From: Caprella mutica
Taxonomy: Eukaryota; Arthropoda; Malacostraca; Amphipoda; Caprellidae
DNA length: 64,000 nucleotides
Assembly: GCA_947561585.1 (NCBI GenBank)
Contig: CANNZV010001468.1
Span: 1 to 64,000 of the forward strand
Direction of reading: 5' to 3'
Positions within the stretch are counted from its first letter, which is position 1. Each line of letters begins with the position of its first letter. A program made the translations under genes and the position numbers. This document shows positions 17,056 to 26,405 of the stretch, piece by piece. A model generated the notes under the pieces. That model was not told the DNA's origin and searched no databases. It saw only the letters and a program-made list of their open reading frames with translations.

Positions 17056-18345
17056 ATGAAACCAACTATCACACCAACCCACATCCTTCGTGTGTTCGAA
17101 CATCAAACACTTTTGATTGGTGATGAAATCAATGGTTGTCTTTTTACAAAAAAACATTTTAACGCCCTCGTTCGTTTTTACGAAAAGCACAGCGGCAAAT
17201 ATTATTCACTCATTAATAATGGTGTGAAATTTTCTCATTATGTAGGAGCTGTTCAAATAGGTTACTTGACGATTGAAATTTTGCCGAAGGCGGATAAAAA
17301 AGAAAATGCAGATACTAATCAATGGCATGACGTATTGATGGAAATGTTGAAGGAATGCCGATTACTAAAAGTAGAAACATTAGCCTCTGCAAGATTACAA
17401 TTACGGACTAATTCTATTTTAGAATTGTATTTTGAAATTTTTTTAAGTGAAGTTGAAAAGATTTTACGAAAAGGTTTATTTCGAAAATATCGCAAAATCC
17501 AAAACAATACCAAGTCGCTAAAAGGGAAATTAATTTTTCATAAAAACATTCAAAAGAATTTTGCACATAAAGAACGTTTCTATTCTGAGTTTCAGGAATA
17601 TGATTACGATCATTTATTAAATCGCATTTTACGCCGAGCTTTGGATGTTTTAGGGAAATTAGTGTTGTCCCCAGCATTGCTTTCTAGAGTAAAAAAAATG
17701 CAGCAACAATTCCCTGATTGTCGAGGCGAAAACTTTACAGAACGACATTTTCAACAATTTATATATAATCGTAAAACAGAACCTTACCATAATGCATTGG
17801 AGATTGCTCGATTATTAGTTTTAAATTATAGCCCTGATTTAAGAGGAGGGAAACACCATTTATTGGCGATTCTTTTTGATATGAATCTTTTATTTGAAGA
17901 ATATGTTTATAGACAATTAAAGCGATTAGAAAACCCAGAATTGAGAGTAAGAAGACAGCAGCAGAAACCTTTTTTTCAAAGAAGAAAAATCCAGCCAGAC
18001 ATTATTTTAACCTATTTGGATAAAAATTATGTGCTCGATACAAAATGGAAAGTTTTGAGAAAAGCGCAACCTTCCATTTTAGATTTAAAACAAATGTATG
18101 TTTATAATAAATATTTCAATGCAGCACGAAGTTTGTTATTGTATCCCAATGTCTATGAAATAGACGATTTACCACCCACTCCTTACCAACCTTCCAAAGA
18201 AGAATCGCCAAATGCCTTGATAGAAGGCCAAATAATGTATTGTCAATTGTGTTTTTTAAAAATAAAAAATCAATCAGGTTTAAATAAACAACTTGGAAAT
18301 GACATTTTGGAAAAAATAATATATTCTGAATTGGTCAAGTTTTAA
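17056..18345 (+). CDS. McrC family 5-methylcytosine restriction component
   Basis: The 429-residue protein shows the McrC layout: an N-terminal beta-rich DUF-like part (VGAVQIGYLTIEILPKAD), a central helical region with the conserved YDHLLNRILRRAL-type motif (about 183-196), the LLFEEYVYRQLKRL helix (278-291) and a C-terminal PD-(D/E)xK core with Asp315 (QPDIILTY), Asp328-x-Lys330 (VLDTKWK) and a downstream Gln/Tyr helix DLKQMYVYNKYF. McrC is the nuclease subunit that works with the McrB AAA+ GTPase to cut modified DNA. No McrB gene is adjacent on either side, so this is an orphan: either a solitary member of the family or one working with a distant McrB. Confidence 0.85.
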   Translation: MKPTITPTHILRVFEHQTLLIGDEINGCLFTKKHFNALVRFYEKHSGKYYSLINNGVKFSHYVGAVQIGYLTIEILPKADKKENADTNQWHDVLMEMLKECRLLKVETLASARLQLRTNSILELYFEIFLSEVEKILRKGLFRKYRKIQNNTKSLKGKLIFHKNIQKNFAHKERFYSEFQEYDYDHLLNRILRRALDVLGKLVLSPALLSRVKKMQQQFPDCRGENFTERHFQQFIYNRKTEPYHNALEIARLLVLNYSPDLRGGKHHLLAILFDMNLLFEEYVYRQLKRLENPELRVRRQQQKPFFQRRKIQPDIILTYLDKNYVLDTKWKVLRKAQPSILDLKQMYVYNKYFNAARSLLLYPNVYEIDDLPPTPYQPSKEESPNALIEGQIMYCQLCFLKIKNQSGLNKQLGNDILEKIIYSELVKF

Positions 18346-18398
18346 ATTTTCAATAGCTTTAGATTGAATTTTACAAACACCAATTAAATTAAATTTTT

Positions 18399-19520
18399 AT
18401 GACTAACAAATTAACATTGATTTTCCTAATTCTCTGCATTTCTTCTAGTCAGTTTTATGCTCAGGTCGAGGTGAAAGATGGATATGGATTCAAAATGGAA
18501 AAGACCATTAATTGTACACCAATTAAAAGTCAAGATAGAACAGGAACTTGTTGGAGTTTTGCAACTTCTTCATTTTTGGAAAGTGAGGCAATTCGAATGG
18601 GACATGGCCCACAAGATTTTTCAGAAATGTATGTAGTTAGAAATATTTATAAGGATAAGGCAAGGAATTATATTTTAAGACAAGGCAAAGCTAATTTTAG
18701 CCAAGGAAGTTTATCTCATGATTTGATGAGAGTGATAGGAGAGCATGGGATGGTTCCTGAAACTGCTTATTCTGGAAAGCTGAAAGGGGATAAAAAACAT
18801 AATCATAGTGAACTGGAGGCTGTATTGAAGGGAATGTTGGATGGTGTGCTAAAGCAAAAAAGATTAAGTAGAAAATGGCCAAAAGCTTTTGATAAGGTTG
18901 TGGATGTCTACTTGGGAGAATCTCCTAATCAATTTACTTTTGATGGAAAAGAACATACGGCTTCTAGTTATGCAAAGGAAATGGGGTTAGATGCTGATAA
19001 CTATGTAAATATTACATCATTTACTCATCATCCTTTTTACAAAAGTTTTGTATTAGAGATCCCAGATAATTATTCTAATGGCTCATTTTACAACTTACCC
19101 ATTGACGAAGTTCAAGCTATCATAAATAATGCATTGGATAAAGGTTACTCTGTAGCATGGGATGGAGATGTGAGTGAAAAAGGATTCTCTTCGAAAGAAG
19201 GAATCGCAATTATTCCTGAAGATCCTGAACGCAAAGATTTGTTTACTAAGCCAGGTAAAGAAAAAACGATTACTCAAGAATTCCGACAACAGGAATTTGA
19301 AAGTTATTCAACTACTGACGATCATTTGATGCATTTGACTGGTCTTGCAAAAGATCGAAATGGGAACAAATATTATTTGATAAAAAATTCATGGGGAGAA
19401 CGAGGGGAGTACAAAGGATATCTATATATGTCTGAGGCTTACCTTCAGTTAAAGACAGTTGCTATTTTAGTTCATAAAGATGCAATACCAAAAAACATTG
19501 CTAAAAAAATGAAACTTTAA
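18399..19520 (+). CDS. Secreted papain-fold (C1B, bleomycin hydrolase-like) cysteine peptidase
   Basis: The 373-residue protein has a signal peptide (about 1-22, SSSQFYAQ). The catalytic set of the C1B/aminopeptidase C family is present: oxyanion Gln45 and nucleophile Cys51 (SQDRTGTCWSFATSSFLE), His309 (DDHLMHLTGL) and Asn330 (LIKNSWGE). The QGSLSHDLM segment (about 101-109) and the long insert also fit bleomycin-hydrolase-like peptidases, which in Bacteroidota are exported. It likely trims peptides in the periplasm. It starts 53 bases after the McrC gene on the same strand, with no obvious functional link. Confidence 0.92.
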   Translation: MTNKLTLIFLILCISSSQFYAQVEVKDGYGFKMEKTINCTPIKSQDRTGTCWSFATSSFLESEAIRMGHGPQDFSEMYVVRNIYKDKARNYILRQGKANFSQGSLSHDLMRVIGEHGMVPETAYSGKLKGDKKHNHSELEAVLKGMLDGVLKQKRLSRKWPKAFDKVVDVYLGESPNQFTFDGKEHTASSYAKEMGLDADNYVNITSFTHHPFYKSFVLEIPDNYSNGSFYNLPIDEVQAIINNALDKGYSVAWDGDVSEKGFSSKEGIAIIPEDPERKDLFTKPGKEKTITQEFRQQEFESYSTTDDHLMHLTGLAKDRNGNKYYLIKNSWGERGEYKGYLYMSEAYLQLKTVAILVHKDAIPKNIAKKMKL

Positions 19521-19570
19521 AAATCAAAAGAGGATGAGTTTTTATCATCAAATACTCTTGAATTTATATT

Positions 19571-19608
19571 TAAAAAAAAATTGCCGTTCAGTCATTAGAC
19601 TGAACGGC
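19571..19608 (-). terminator. Terminator for the minus-strand gene at 19843-21090
   Basis: GCCGTTCAGTC (19583-19593) and GACTGAACGGC (19598-19608) form an 11-bp stem. On the minus strand it is followed by a run of T (plus-strand A run 19572-19580). It also bounds the plus-strand peptidase gene. Confidence 0.7.
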
Positions 19609-19842
19609 CTTCGTAAACCCTAATCCCGATAAATCGGGAGGAGTCTAGTATAACAAAACCGAACAAAACCTTTTAAGTGAATGAATACAATTTTAGTCTA
19701 CCATCTGGTGAGGAACCAGAAGTAGATTCAAATTAAATCTCATTCTATTTTTATTGTGAGCAAGTAAGAAAGAATAACGAAACGAATGGTTTCTTTAAAA
19801 CCGAAATTGTTCCTTACTCATATTTGATTAGTCAATTAAAAA

Positions 19843-21090
19843 TTAATTAAATACCACTTCTTCCACTTCTCGCCAACTAACATAAATCGGATTAGTACTA
19901 TCTTGAAAAACTAGGAGACCTTCATTTTTAAATGATACATCTTGTGAGTCTCTTAGTTTTATTTGTTTTTTACTTTTTAATTCTACCATGCAATTTGATT
20001 CGCTATCTGGTAGGATTCGTTTGATATTACGGAAAGGAATTTCGTAGAACATTTTTCCAGACCCACCATTCAATACTTCATAATCATACTGTTCATCTAG
20101 GTCAAAAACAATCTTTCCTTTTAATGATTTTCCTTCTTTTGTTTTTACGGTACCAGTAATTTCACGTGGCTTTTTAAATTGTCCATAACCTTTTCCTTCT
20201 TTCTTTTTTGGTCGAAATTCAACTCGTTCAAAGTTTGACCAGTCGACATTGATATGACCAATCTCATCATTTGTAACAATAATACCACGGTTTTTGCTGT
20301 TGACATCATTTGTTCCAAAAACATAGATGCGTTCACCATCTTCCATAGTAACTAGACTGCCAGCACGGTGCGGTTGTATCATTCGGATTTTTGAAAAAGA
20401 GGCTTTAAAATTTCCAGTTTTTTGTTCTGCTTCTAAGTTGTCACTAGTTACTTTAACAAAAGTATTCCATTCAATTTTTCCTGAATAAGCACCGTCAGTA
20501 GTGTAGACTGTACCATATAGAGGATCCCCAATTGCAGATTTAAATTGAGTAGGTTCATTTAAGAATTCTACTTTGTCAATCTCCATCCATTCAATTTCAA
20601 TTAAGCCTAATTCTTTATCGTAAATAGAAATAGGAGTATTAATATCATTAGTTCCTTTTCCTGAGACCGTCACTTTTGACCCGTCTCTTAATTGGAGTTC
20701 TACCTTTTGCCACCTCGTCATTTTGATGGATTTTATTTCCCCAAATTGACATGAAAATTGATGTAAAAAGGCATACTCACTTTTGTCGTTTCTAATATAG
20801 TTATCATCCAATTTCCGCCATTCTTGTTGTGGTTTGAGGTTTTTCTTTTCCCTCTTTAGTTGAATAATCTCTTCATCAGAAAGGAAATCAATATTGTGAT
20901 TGTATTCCTTATTAGCATTGAAGCGGTCAGTCCAAAAGGCTTCCTCATTGCCCCATCGAATTTGACCTTCGTACGTATCTCCCAAGAAAGTAGTAATCTT
21001 TCCATAAATAAATTCTGTGTCTGCATGAGCATTAAAACTTAATCCGAAAACAAAAAGCGCGAGAAGATGGAAGACACGTGGATTTTTCAT
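19843..21090 (-). CDS. Exported protein with three internal beta-rich repeats
   Basis: The start is placed at MKNPRVFHLLALFVFGLSF (21090), which gives a proper signal peptide ending NAHA; an ATG 27 bases earlier is possible. The 415-residue protein contains three diverged repeats of about 120-140 residues, each opening with a similar strand pair (YGKITTFLGDTYEGQIRWG, YGTVYTTDGAYSGKIEWNT, TGTVKTKEGKSLKGKIVFDL) and continuing with IKSIKMTRWQKVELQLRDG-like and NDINTPISIYD-like strands, then EIEWMEIDKVEF-like ends. This suggests three copies of a small barrel domain in series. Function is unknown. It is terminated at 19571-19608. Confidence 0.75.
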   Translation of the reverse strand: MKNPRVFHLLALFVFGLSFNAHADTEFIYGKITTFLGDTYEGQIRWGNEEAFWTDRFNANKEYNHNIDFLSDEEIIQLKREKKNLKPQQEWRKLDDNYIRNDKSEYAFLHQFSCQFGEIKSIKMTRWQKVELQLRDGSKVTVSGKGTNDINTPISIYDKELGLIEIEWMEIDKVEFLNEPTQFKSAIGDPLYGTVYTTDGAYSGKIEWNTFVKVTSDNLEAEQKTGNFKASFSKIRMIQPHRAGSLVTMEDGERIYVFGTNDVNSKNRGIIVTNDEIGHINVDWSNFERVEFRPKKKEGKGYGQFKKPREITGTVKTKEGKSLKGKIVFDLDEQYDYEVLNGGSGKMFYEIPFRNIKRILPDSESNCMVELKSKKQIKLRDSQDVSFKNEGLLVFQDSTNPIYVSWREVEEVVFN

Positions 21091-21426
21091 AAATTTCTTG
21101 TTTATGGTTTTAATCAAGTTGAATTAATTGTTGAGTATTGAATTAAATATATCCGTTACAATTATTTTAATTCATAAATCAATCAATGCAACCATTATTA
21201 AAACGTTTTGTAAAATCATCATTTATGGCGCCAATGATGATTATTTAGTTCGGTTGGAAAAGTGTGTAAATACCTTGTTTTAAAATGATAATTTTTGACA
21301 TTTCAAATAAATATCATCTTACTTTATTCTTCTTGTTGGTAATGACACCGTTCGAAATATGAAGTTGCAATTATTTTTTGATTTTAACACTTTTCAAATG
21401 TTAACAGGGTGTTAAAGAGATAACAA

Positions 21427-22398
21427 TCAATAAACAGACGAATGGAAATCAAAATTTGTTACTTCTTTTAGATGTAATTTTATTTTTTCTTCTTTCCAGT
21501 TTCTAATCATTTTTAGTTTTTCTACTTTTCTTTTCCCTCTAAAAAAATGACTCGCATTTTTACTGGATAATATTTCATTAAATAATTGACAACCATTATT
21601 TACATCTTTTTGGCACCATTCATCATAGACTGAAAGTAAGCCAAAAGTGCCATTGATATAATACTTATAATGAGTTTCAATATGTTTAAATTTTTCAATG
21701 GCGCTTGCATAATCTTTATCATGCAAGTCGGTGTATGCTTCTTTTAGGGTATAATTAAATGCTTTTCTTTCATTGGGAATTCCTAAGTGAATTTCCTTTA
21801 AGTGTTGTTTTCTAAATTCTAATTCTGCAATTACTTCTTTTTTGGTTTTCTTATTAAATAGATGTTGAATTTTATAGTTTAAAAGCATTTCATCAAATAA
21901 TTGACAACTATAAATATCTCCACTTTCACACATCTCATTATAAACAACCATTAAACCCAATTCTCCATTGGAATATAATTCATGTTCTCTCTGTACTGAT
22001 TGATAGTAGAAAATAGCTTTTTGATAATTTTTTTTTGAAAGGGCTTTAAAAGCAATTTCTAATTTGTCCGAATATGAAATAGGAATTAGCCTTACCTTTT
22101 CTTTTTCCTTTTCAATATTAATTAAGTGCGCTTCAGATAATTTTGAAAAAATAAATTGATAAATAAGTAATACCATTGGGATTGAAATTGCAATTACTAT
22201 TATCAATTTTGTCCACACTTTTCTATTCTGTTCCTTTCTTGCTTTTGCAAGAGTTCTTTTATTTAAATCAATGAAATTAGATTTATATTCAATCGGTTTA
22301 AATTCATATAATTCTTTAATCAGAAATTGTTTACTGTCTTGAAATCCAGATCTAGGTTTTCTTAGTTTATGTTCTTTTGGATGATTGTAAAGACTCAT
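21427..22398 (-). CDS. Membrane-anchored tandem-repeat protein, paralogue of the upstream gene
   Basis: The 323-residue protein has a basic cytoplasmic N-terminus (HPKEHKLRKPRSGF), one TM helix (about 66-88, KLIIVIAISIPMVLLIYQFI) and a C-terminal TPR-like region with two tandem units. Each unit has the pattern DYxxAIxxFxHIExxYxxYxNGxxGLLxVYDExC followed by a Cys-x-LF segment (residues about 117-180 and 220-285). The Cys and the phrase NGxxGLxxVY are conserved between units and with the adjacent paralogue at 22413. Both genes have the same 15-base leader AAAAATATAAAGCTT before ATG, confirming the start. They are 14 bases apart and probably co-transcribed. Function unknown. Confidence 0.75.
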   Translation of the reverse strand: MSLYNHPKEHKLRKPRSGFQDSKQFLIKELYEFKPIEYKSNFIDLNKRTLAKARKEQNRKVWTKLIIVIAISIPMVLLIYQFIFSKLSEAHLINIEKEKEKVRLIPISYSDKLEIAFKALSKKNYQKAIFYYQSVQREHELYSNGELGLMVVYNEMCESGDIYSCQLFDEMLLNYKIQHLFNKKTKKEVIAELEFRKQHLKEIHLGIPNERKAFNYTLKEAYTDLHDKDYASAIEKFKHIETHYKYYINGTFGLLSVYDEWCQKDVNNGCQLFNEILSSKNASHFFRGKRKVEKLKMIRNWKEEKIKLHLKEVTNFDFHSSVY

Positions 22399-22412
22399 AA
22401 GCTTTATATTTT

Positions 22413-23063
22413 TTACTCAATAGTATTTTTAGTTTTTTTCTTTACATATAATTTTAGCATTTTTTGTTTGTGAAAATCTATACTTTTCTGAATCTCATTC
22501 TTATCCATTCTATCAAAATAGATTTGGAGATTTTTACTTAATAACTTTTTATCAAATAATAGACAACTCTCCTGATTTCCATTTTTACATAATTCATCAT
22601 AAACTACTAGCAAACTCATTTTTCCATCAAGAGTATGTGAGAAATAACTTTCCAAATGAGTGAAATAAGAAATTGCTGTTTTGTAATCTTTGTTATAAAA
22701 AGCATTATATCCACCTTCTAATGCTTCAAAATAACCTCTTTGAAAAATCAGTTTTGCTGGAGTATTTCTTTCTATTTGGTAATCATTGTAAGATTCAGCG
22801 ACTTTTTTATAAAAAAATATATTCCCCAAAACAACTATGGGAATTACAATCGATAGAACAATAGACAACTCTTTTATTATTTTTAAATTCTGCTTTTTCT
22901 TTGCTCTTTTTATGGAATCACTATCTAGTTCAATCAATTCAATTTTCCTGGTTTCCTTTGAATCGTATAAATCTTCCAACCAACGTTTTCGTTGTTTTTT
23001 AAAGCCCTCTTTTGTTTTTCTATGTTTATGCTCCTTAGGCATATCCCAACCCGAGAATCCCAT
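22413..23063 (-). CDS. Membrane-anchored TPR-like protein, shorter paralogue
   Basis: The start is set at 23063 (MGFSGWDMPKEHKHRK) rather than at the ATG 18 bases upstream, because the 15 bases AAAAATATAAAGCTT preceding it are identical to those preceding the paralogue at 22398. The 216-residue protein has the same basic N-terminus, a TM helix (about residues 66-88) and a single repeat unit DYKTAISYFTHLESYFSH followed by a LLVVYDELCKNG motif. It is upstream of its longer paralogue in the same transcript, so the pair arose by tandem duplication with gain or loss of one repeat. Confidence 0.75.
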   Translation of the reverse strand: MGFSGWDMPKEHKHRKTKEGFKKQRKRWLEDLYDSKETRKIELIELDSDSIKRAKKKQNLKIIKELSIVLSIVIPIVVLGNIFFYKKVAESYNDYQIERNTPAKLIFQRGYFEALEGGYNAFYNKDYKTAISYFTHLESYFSHTLDGKMSLLVVYDELCKNGNQESCLLFDKKLLSKNLQIYFDRMDKNEIQKSIDFHKQKMLKLYVKKKTKNTIE

Positions 23064-23304
23064 AAGCTTTATATTTTTCAATTAATAACAATACCTCTAA
23101 GTTGAGCAATGGTTACTAAAAAAAAACAAATTATTCGATGAATAGAATGGTTCTTAAGATTAGAGGTGCTTTTAGTTTTAGCTATGGGGATCAAAAAATA
23201 AATAAAATAATAATAATTCCTATTCCAACTATCGTTAAATAGAAAGTGTCTTTTACCTAAACACATTTCTAAGCAATTATTATTTTAATTAAAAACCTTA
23301 TAAA

Positions 23305-24036
23305 ATGAAAAAGACGTATTCTCCTTTTGCGATGGCTCTGTTGGTTGTTTTTTTATTAGCAAATCATGTAGACACTTTCGCACAAAAAGTAAGAGGTAAT
23401 GGTAATGTTACAACTGTTGATTACGATGTAGATCCATTTGTAGAATTAGAATTGGATGGTGTATTTAATGTTTACATTAATCAAGGTGATAAAATCGGCG
23501 TATCAGTTGAAACTGATGAAAACCTTCATGATTATGTAATTGTAGAAGGAAGAGGCGATAAGCTTAGAATTGATACTAAAAGGAAAGTAAATATTCGTAA
23601 GAAAAATCGAATGAACGTTTATGTTACGGTTAATGATTTAGAAAAATTGCGAATTAGCGGAGTAGGAAATGTTAAATCCTCCAATACGCTTCAATTAAAA
23701 GATTTAGATCTAAGAATCAAAAGTGTTGGAAATGTAGAATTAGCAATTGAAGCTGATAATTTGGATGGTGATTTTGATTCAGTTGGTAATATTAGATTGT
23801 CTGGAAAAATTGGTAATGCCTATATTACAAATGGTGGAGTTGGGAAATTGGCAGCTTATGATCTTGAAAATGAAAAACTTAAGTTAAAAGCTAGTGGAGT
23901 AGGGAAAACCGAAGTTTACGCATCTAAAGAAATTGCTATTAAATCAAGTGGAGTAGGAAATGTTTATTATAAAGGAGAAGCTGTGATTACAGATTTGAAT
24001 ATCCGTGGGGTAGGGAAAGTGAAAAAGAGAGGATGA
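23305..24036 (+). CDS. Head GIN domain-containing (DUF2807) exported protein
   Basis: The 243-residue protein has a signal peptide (about 1-26, ending VDTFAQ). The rest is a repetitive beta-helix-like domain with the GIN signature: VRGNGNVTTVDYDVDPF, a GVFNVYI strand, and recurrent Gly-Val-Gly-Asn turns (ISGVGNVKSS, KSVGNVEL, DSVGNIRLSG, GGVGKLAAY, ASGVGKTEVY, SSGVGNVYYKG). This family is abundant in Bacteroidota envelopes, is probably exported to the periplasm or outer membrane, and has no established function. It diverges from the minus-strand pair at 21427-23063. Confidence 0.88.
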   Translation: MKKTYSPFAMALLVVFLLANHVDTFAQKVRGNGNVTTVDYDVDPFVELELDGVFNVYINQGDKIGVSVETDENLHDYVIVEGRGDKLRIDTKRKVNIRKKNRMNVYVTVNDLEKLRISGVGNVKSSNTLQLKDLDLRIKSVGNVELAIEADNLDGDFDSVGNIRLSGKIGNAYITNGGVGKLAAYDLENEKLKLKASGVGKTEVYASKEIAIKSSGVGNVYYKGEAVITDLNIRGVGKVKKRG

Positions 24037-24048
24037 TAAGAAACGCGA

Positions 24049-24125
24049 CTCTCCCGAGTCGTGAAGATATTCGACAAATACCTTGTATTATTTTTTGAAT
24101 CGAATATCGTCACGACTTGGGAGAG
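24049..24125. repeat. 26-bp inverted repeat between convergent genes
   Basis: 24049-24074 and 24100-24125 are reverse complements with two mismatches and a 25-base loop. It starts 13 bases after the GIN gene stop and ends 8 bases before the stop of the opposing DUF4412 gene, so it probably serves as a two-way transcription boundary, though there is no T-run. Confidence 0.85.
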
Positions 24126-24132
24126 ACTTAAA

Positions 24133-24906
24133 TTATTGCATTCTAATTTGCGCCATAAGTGTTCTAGCTTTTCTCATTTTTTCAGGATTTCCTTTAGCCT
24201 CTTTCATCAGTTCTCTTACTTTAACTTCATTATAAACATCGTCACCATCCGTTTCTACAGCAAAAACTTCATCGTCGATATCAGTTTTGTTAATGGTGAC
24301 TGACATATTATTTACTCTTTTAGTTTTAATATTTTTTAAAGTCATTTCCATTACAAATCCTTCCATACTATTTTGAAGTGCTTTACCAACTCTAGGCATT
24401 GCTCGTTGTTGAGATTTGATTACTGGAAAAAGGTCATATGGATCAAAACCTAATTTTTTAGTAATCCACGCTTCACCTTCATATCTATTATCACTAGCAA
24501 TTACTTTATAACATTTATAGCCATTTATTTTTTTAGTTTCTCTGGTAACTTTTACCATCACGTTTTTGATATTAAGTCGTCGTTTTTTGTATTGTTTATT
24601 CAAATTACGATACTGCATATCATTAGAATTTTTTACAATTATAATGGTGTCTCCGTTGACCTCTGATACCGTAATTTTTTCTCCAGATTTACTGTTGCTA
24701 ATCATTTTTACAGGCCCTCTTGGAGATATGGTTTCGATCATCGCTTTTTCTTTCTTAATGGTAAAAGTACCATTGAGCGAATGAGGAATAGTATTATTAA
24801 TAATAATTTGCCCCTCAAATTTTTTTTGAGCAGAAGCAGTTGAAAGATTTACTAAAAGAAAAGTAGTTATACTTAATAGAAAAGATAGGTATTTAATCCG
24901 CATCAT
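24133..24906 (-). CDS. DUF4412 domain-containing exported protein
   Basis: The 257-residue protein has a signal peptide (about 1-26, ending STASAQ). The mature part carries the DUF4412 pattern: KKFEGQIIINNTI, an antiparallel run with KMISNSKSGEKI and NDMQYRNLNKQY, then the central KINGYKCYKVIASD motif followed by AWITKKLGFDPYDLFP. The C-terminal tail is helical and charged. Family members are predicted periplasmic or outer-membrane-associated proteins of unknown role. It converges with the GIN protein across a hairpin at 24049-24125. Confidence 0.85.
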   Translation of the reverse strand: MMRIKYLSFLLSITTFLLVNLSTASAQKKFEGQIIINNTIPHSLNGTFTIKKEKAMIETISPRGPVKMISNSKSGEKITVSEVNGDTIIIVKNSNDMQYRNLNKQYKKRRLNIKNVMVKVTRETKKINGYKCYKVIASDNRYEGEAWITKKLGFDPYDLFPVIKSQQRAMPRVGKALQNSMEGFVMEMTLKNIKTKRVNNMSVTINKTDIDDEVFAVETDGDDVYNEVKVRELMKEAKGNPEKMRKARTLMAQIRMQ

Positions 24907-25098
24907 AGCATTTTTGGTTTGCGATGTTCAAAAGGAATTCAGTTAAAATATTTATGATTTAAACATAAATCACTATATAATTTGTCTAATCTAAGATAGT
25001 GAAAAAATATCTAATGTTTAAAAAATAATTACTTTTGGCTATTTAGTGGCAATGATTTTTTAGGAAAACGGTATAGGATAGTCCTTGAGTTCAAGGGA

Positions 25099-25281
25099 TT
25101 ATAAACTTGCTTTTGTTGCTACAACTTTCAAATCTTTGTTTGGCGAAGTAATATTTTTTTGAGCCTCTACCTCTGTTGATTCGTTGGAATTACCAGTAAA
25201 TGCATAATAAGCACCCACCCAAAATAAAGAGGAAAATACACCTGCTATTAAAAACCCTTTAATAAATGAAAATTTTTGCAT
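25099..25281 (-). CDS. Small single-pass membrane protein
   Basis: The 60-residue protein from MQKFSFIKGFLIAGVFSSLF (start 25281; an earlier ATG at 25323 is less likely) has one TM helix (about 8-27, ending WVGAYYAFTG) and a polar tail rich in Ser, Glu and Lys. No family is recognised. It lies alone, 193 bases from the DUF4412 gene on the same strand. Its hydrophobic-then-polar design is credible for a real gene, but the evidence is modest. Confidence 0.5.
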   Translation of the reverse strand: MQKFSFIKGFLIAGVFSSLFWVGAYYAFTGNSNESTEVEAQKNITSPNKDLKVVATKASL

Positions 25282-25323
25282 CAGTCGATATGTTTTAATT
25301 TGGGAAAAATTACTTCTTAACAA

Positions 25324-25642
25324 CTCTCATCATATAGCTAGACAAAAACCTTTCCTATTTTTTATAGACTTAGATATTGGTCTACCTTAAAACACTAAAT
25401 AATGATAAATGAAAAGAAGTAATTGTTTATATAAATTATCTCACGGTTATATATATATAATATTTAAAGTGTAAAAAGTGAACCTATGTTTTATTTGGCT
25501 ATTTTGATTTTTTTAGAAAAAAAAGGCAGAAAGTTCTTTTTAAACCAAATTTAAAACTTTAACCGGAGGTCAAGGTGAGATTAAATTAAATTAAGAGTGA
25601 GAAGGCTTGAAGTTGAGTTTTTTTTATAATGTATTTAGTTGA
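25324..25642. other. Intergenic interval, nothing recognised
   Basis: AT-rich sequence with a short TATATATATA run near 25450. I see no ORF, hairpin or repeat shared with other parts of the window. Confidence 0.6.
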
Positions 25643-26125
25643 TTATGAGTCGGTTATAAATTGTAATATTTCCCATGTATGGTCAGAAAGCAAACGTACT
25701 GTTGCAAGATGTTTTTCAAAAGGAAACGAGCGTCCCCATTCATTTGGACCTATCATAGAAAGAGTATCCTTTCCGTTTTTTCTTTCATACAAGTGGTAGG
25801 TATGATTTATTAAAGGCTTAAAACTCATTTCTGCCAAGTAGATCTTTTCAGAAATTTTAACTCTATTATGGATTGCTTCAGCCTGGGCAGCTAAAAGAGT
25901 AACTTGTTCTCGTATTTGATCAAGTTGAGTTTCAGTCTGATCGTACATTGCTGCAACTGCTAAACCTTTAACTCTTCCTTTATCAATAGGTTTGATTACC
26001 GCCCCACCTACAGTATGAGCATAAGGCAAAATGTGAGGATTTTCTGCTACTTTATCTTTATCAATAGGATTGAATTTTAGATTAGATTCTTTTTTCTGTT
26101 CTTCGACTTTGTTCTTTTCAGACAT
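25643..26125 (-). CDS. DUF2452 domain-containing protein
   Basis: The 160-residue cytoplasmic protein has a charged N-terminus, then the DUF2452 core: NPHILPYAHTVGGAVIKP (about 29-46), a helical segment AAMYDQTETQLDQIREQVTL, and a C-terminal part with FKPLINHTYHLYERKNGKD, LSMIGPNEWG and FPFEKHLATVRLLSDHTWEI. The family is widespread in Bacteroidota and of unknown function. No signal peptide or TM helix. It is monocistronic as far as can be seen. Confidence 0.88.
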   Translation of the reverse strand: MSEKNKVEEQKKESNLKFNPIDKDKVAENPHILPYAHTVGGAVIKPIDKGRVKGLAVAAMYDQTETQLDQIREQVTLLAAQAEAIHNRVKISEKIYLAEMSFKPLINHTYHLYERKNGKDTLSMIGPNEWGRSFPFEKHLATVRLLSDHTWEILQFITDS

Positions 26126-26344
26126 GTTGGGTATTACTTTTATTTCGTTTAATGACTTTTTGAAAGACTATTTTTAAAACAACGTTTGGTTCTTTGATTT
26201 GTTTATAAAAATAATAAAAAACGATTAATGGTAAAACTTAAATAAAAAAACGAATCACGCACGCTTAGTTTAGTATGACAAATTTTAAACAACAGTTTCG
26301 CAATATATAGAATCCATATAGTAAATGCTTTCGTTTTTAAACTA

Positions 26345-26383
26345 AAAAAGCCTGAATTTCCAAAATGGAAACTCAGGCTTTTT
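26345..26383 (-). terminator. Terminator of the coiled-coil membrane protein gene
   Basis: 26345-26362 and 26366-26383 pair with one mismatch and have A/T runs on both sides, so the stem could act in either direction. It lies 23 bases after the stop of the minus-strand gene at 26406. Confidence 0.8.
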
Positions 26384-26405
26384 CGTTCGTTTAAATGAAT
26401 CTTTA

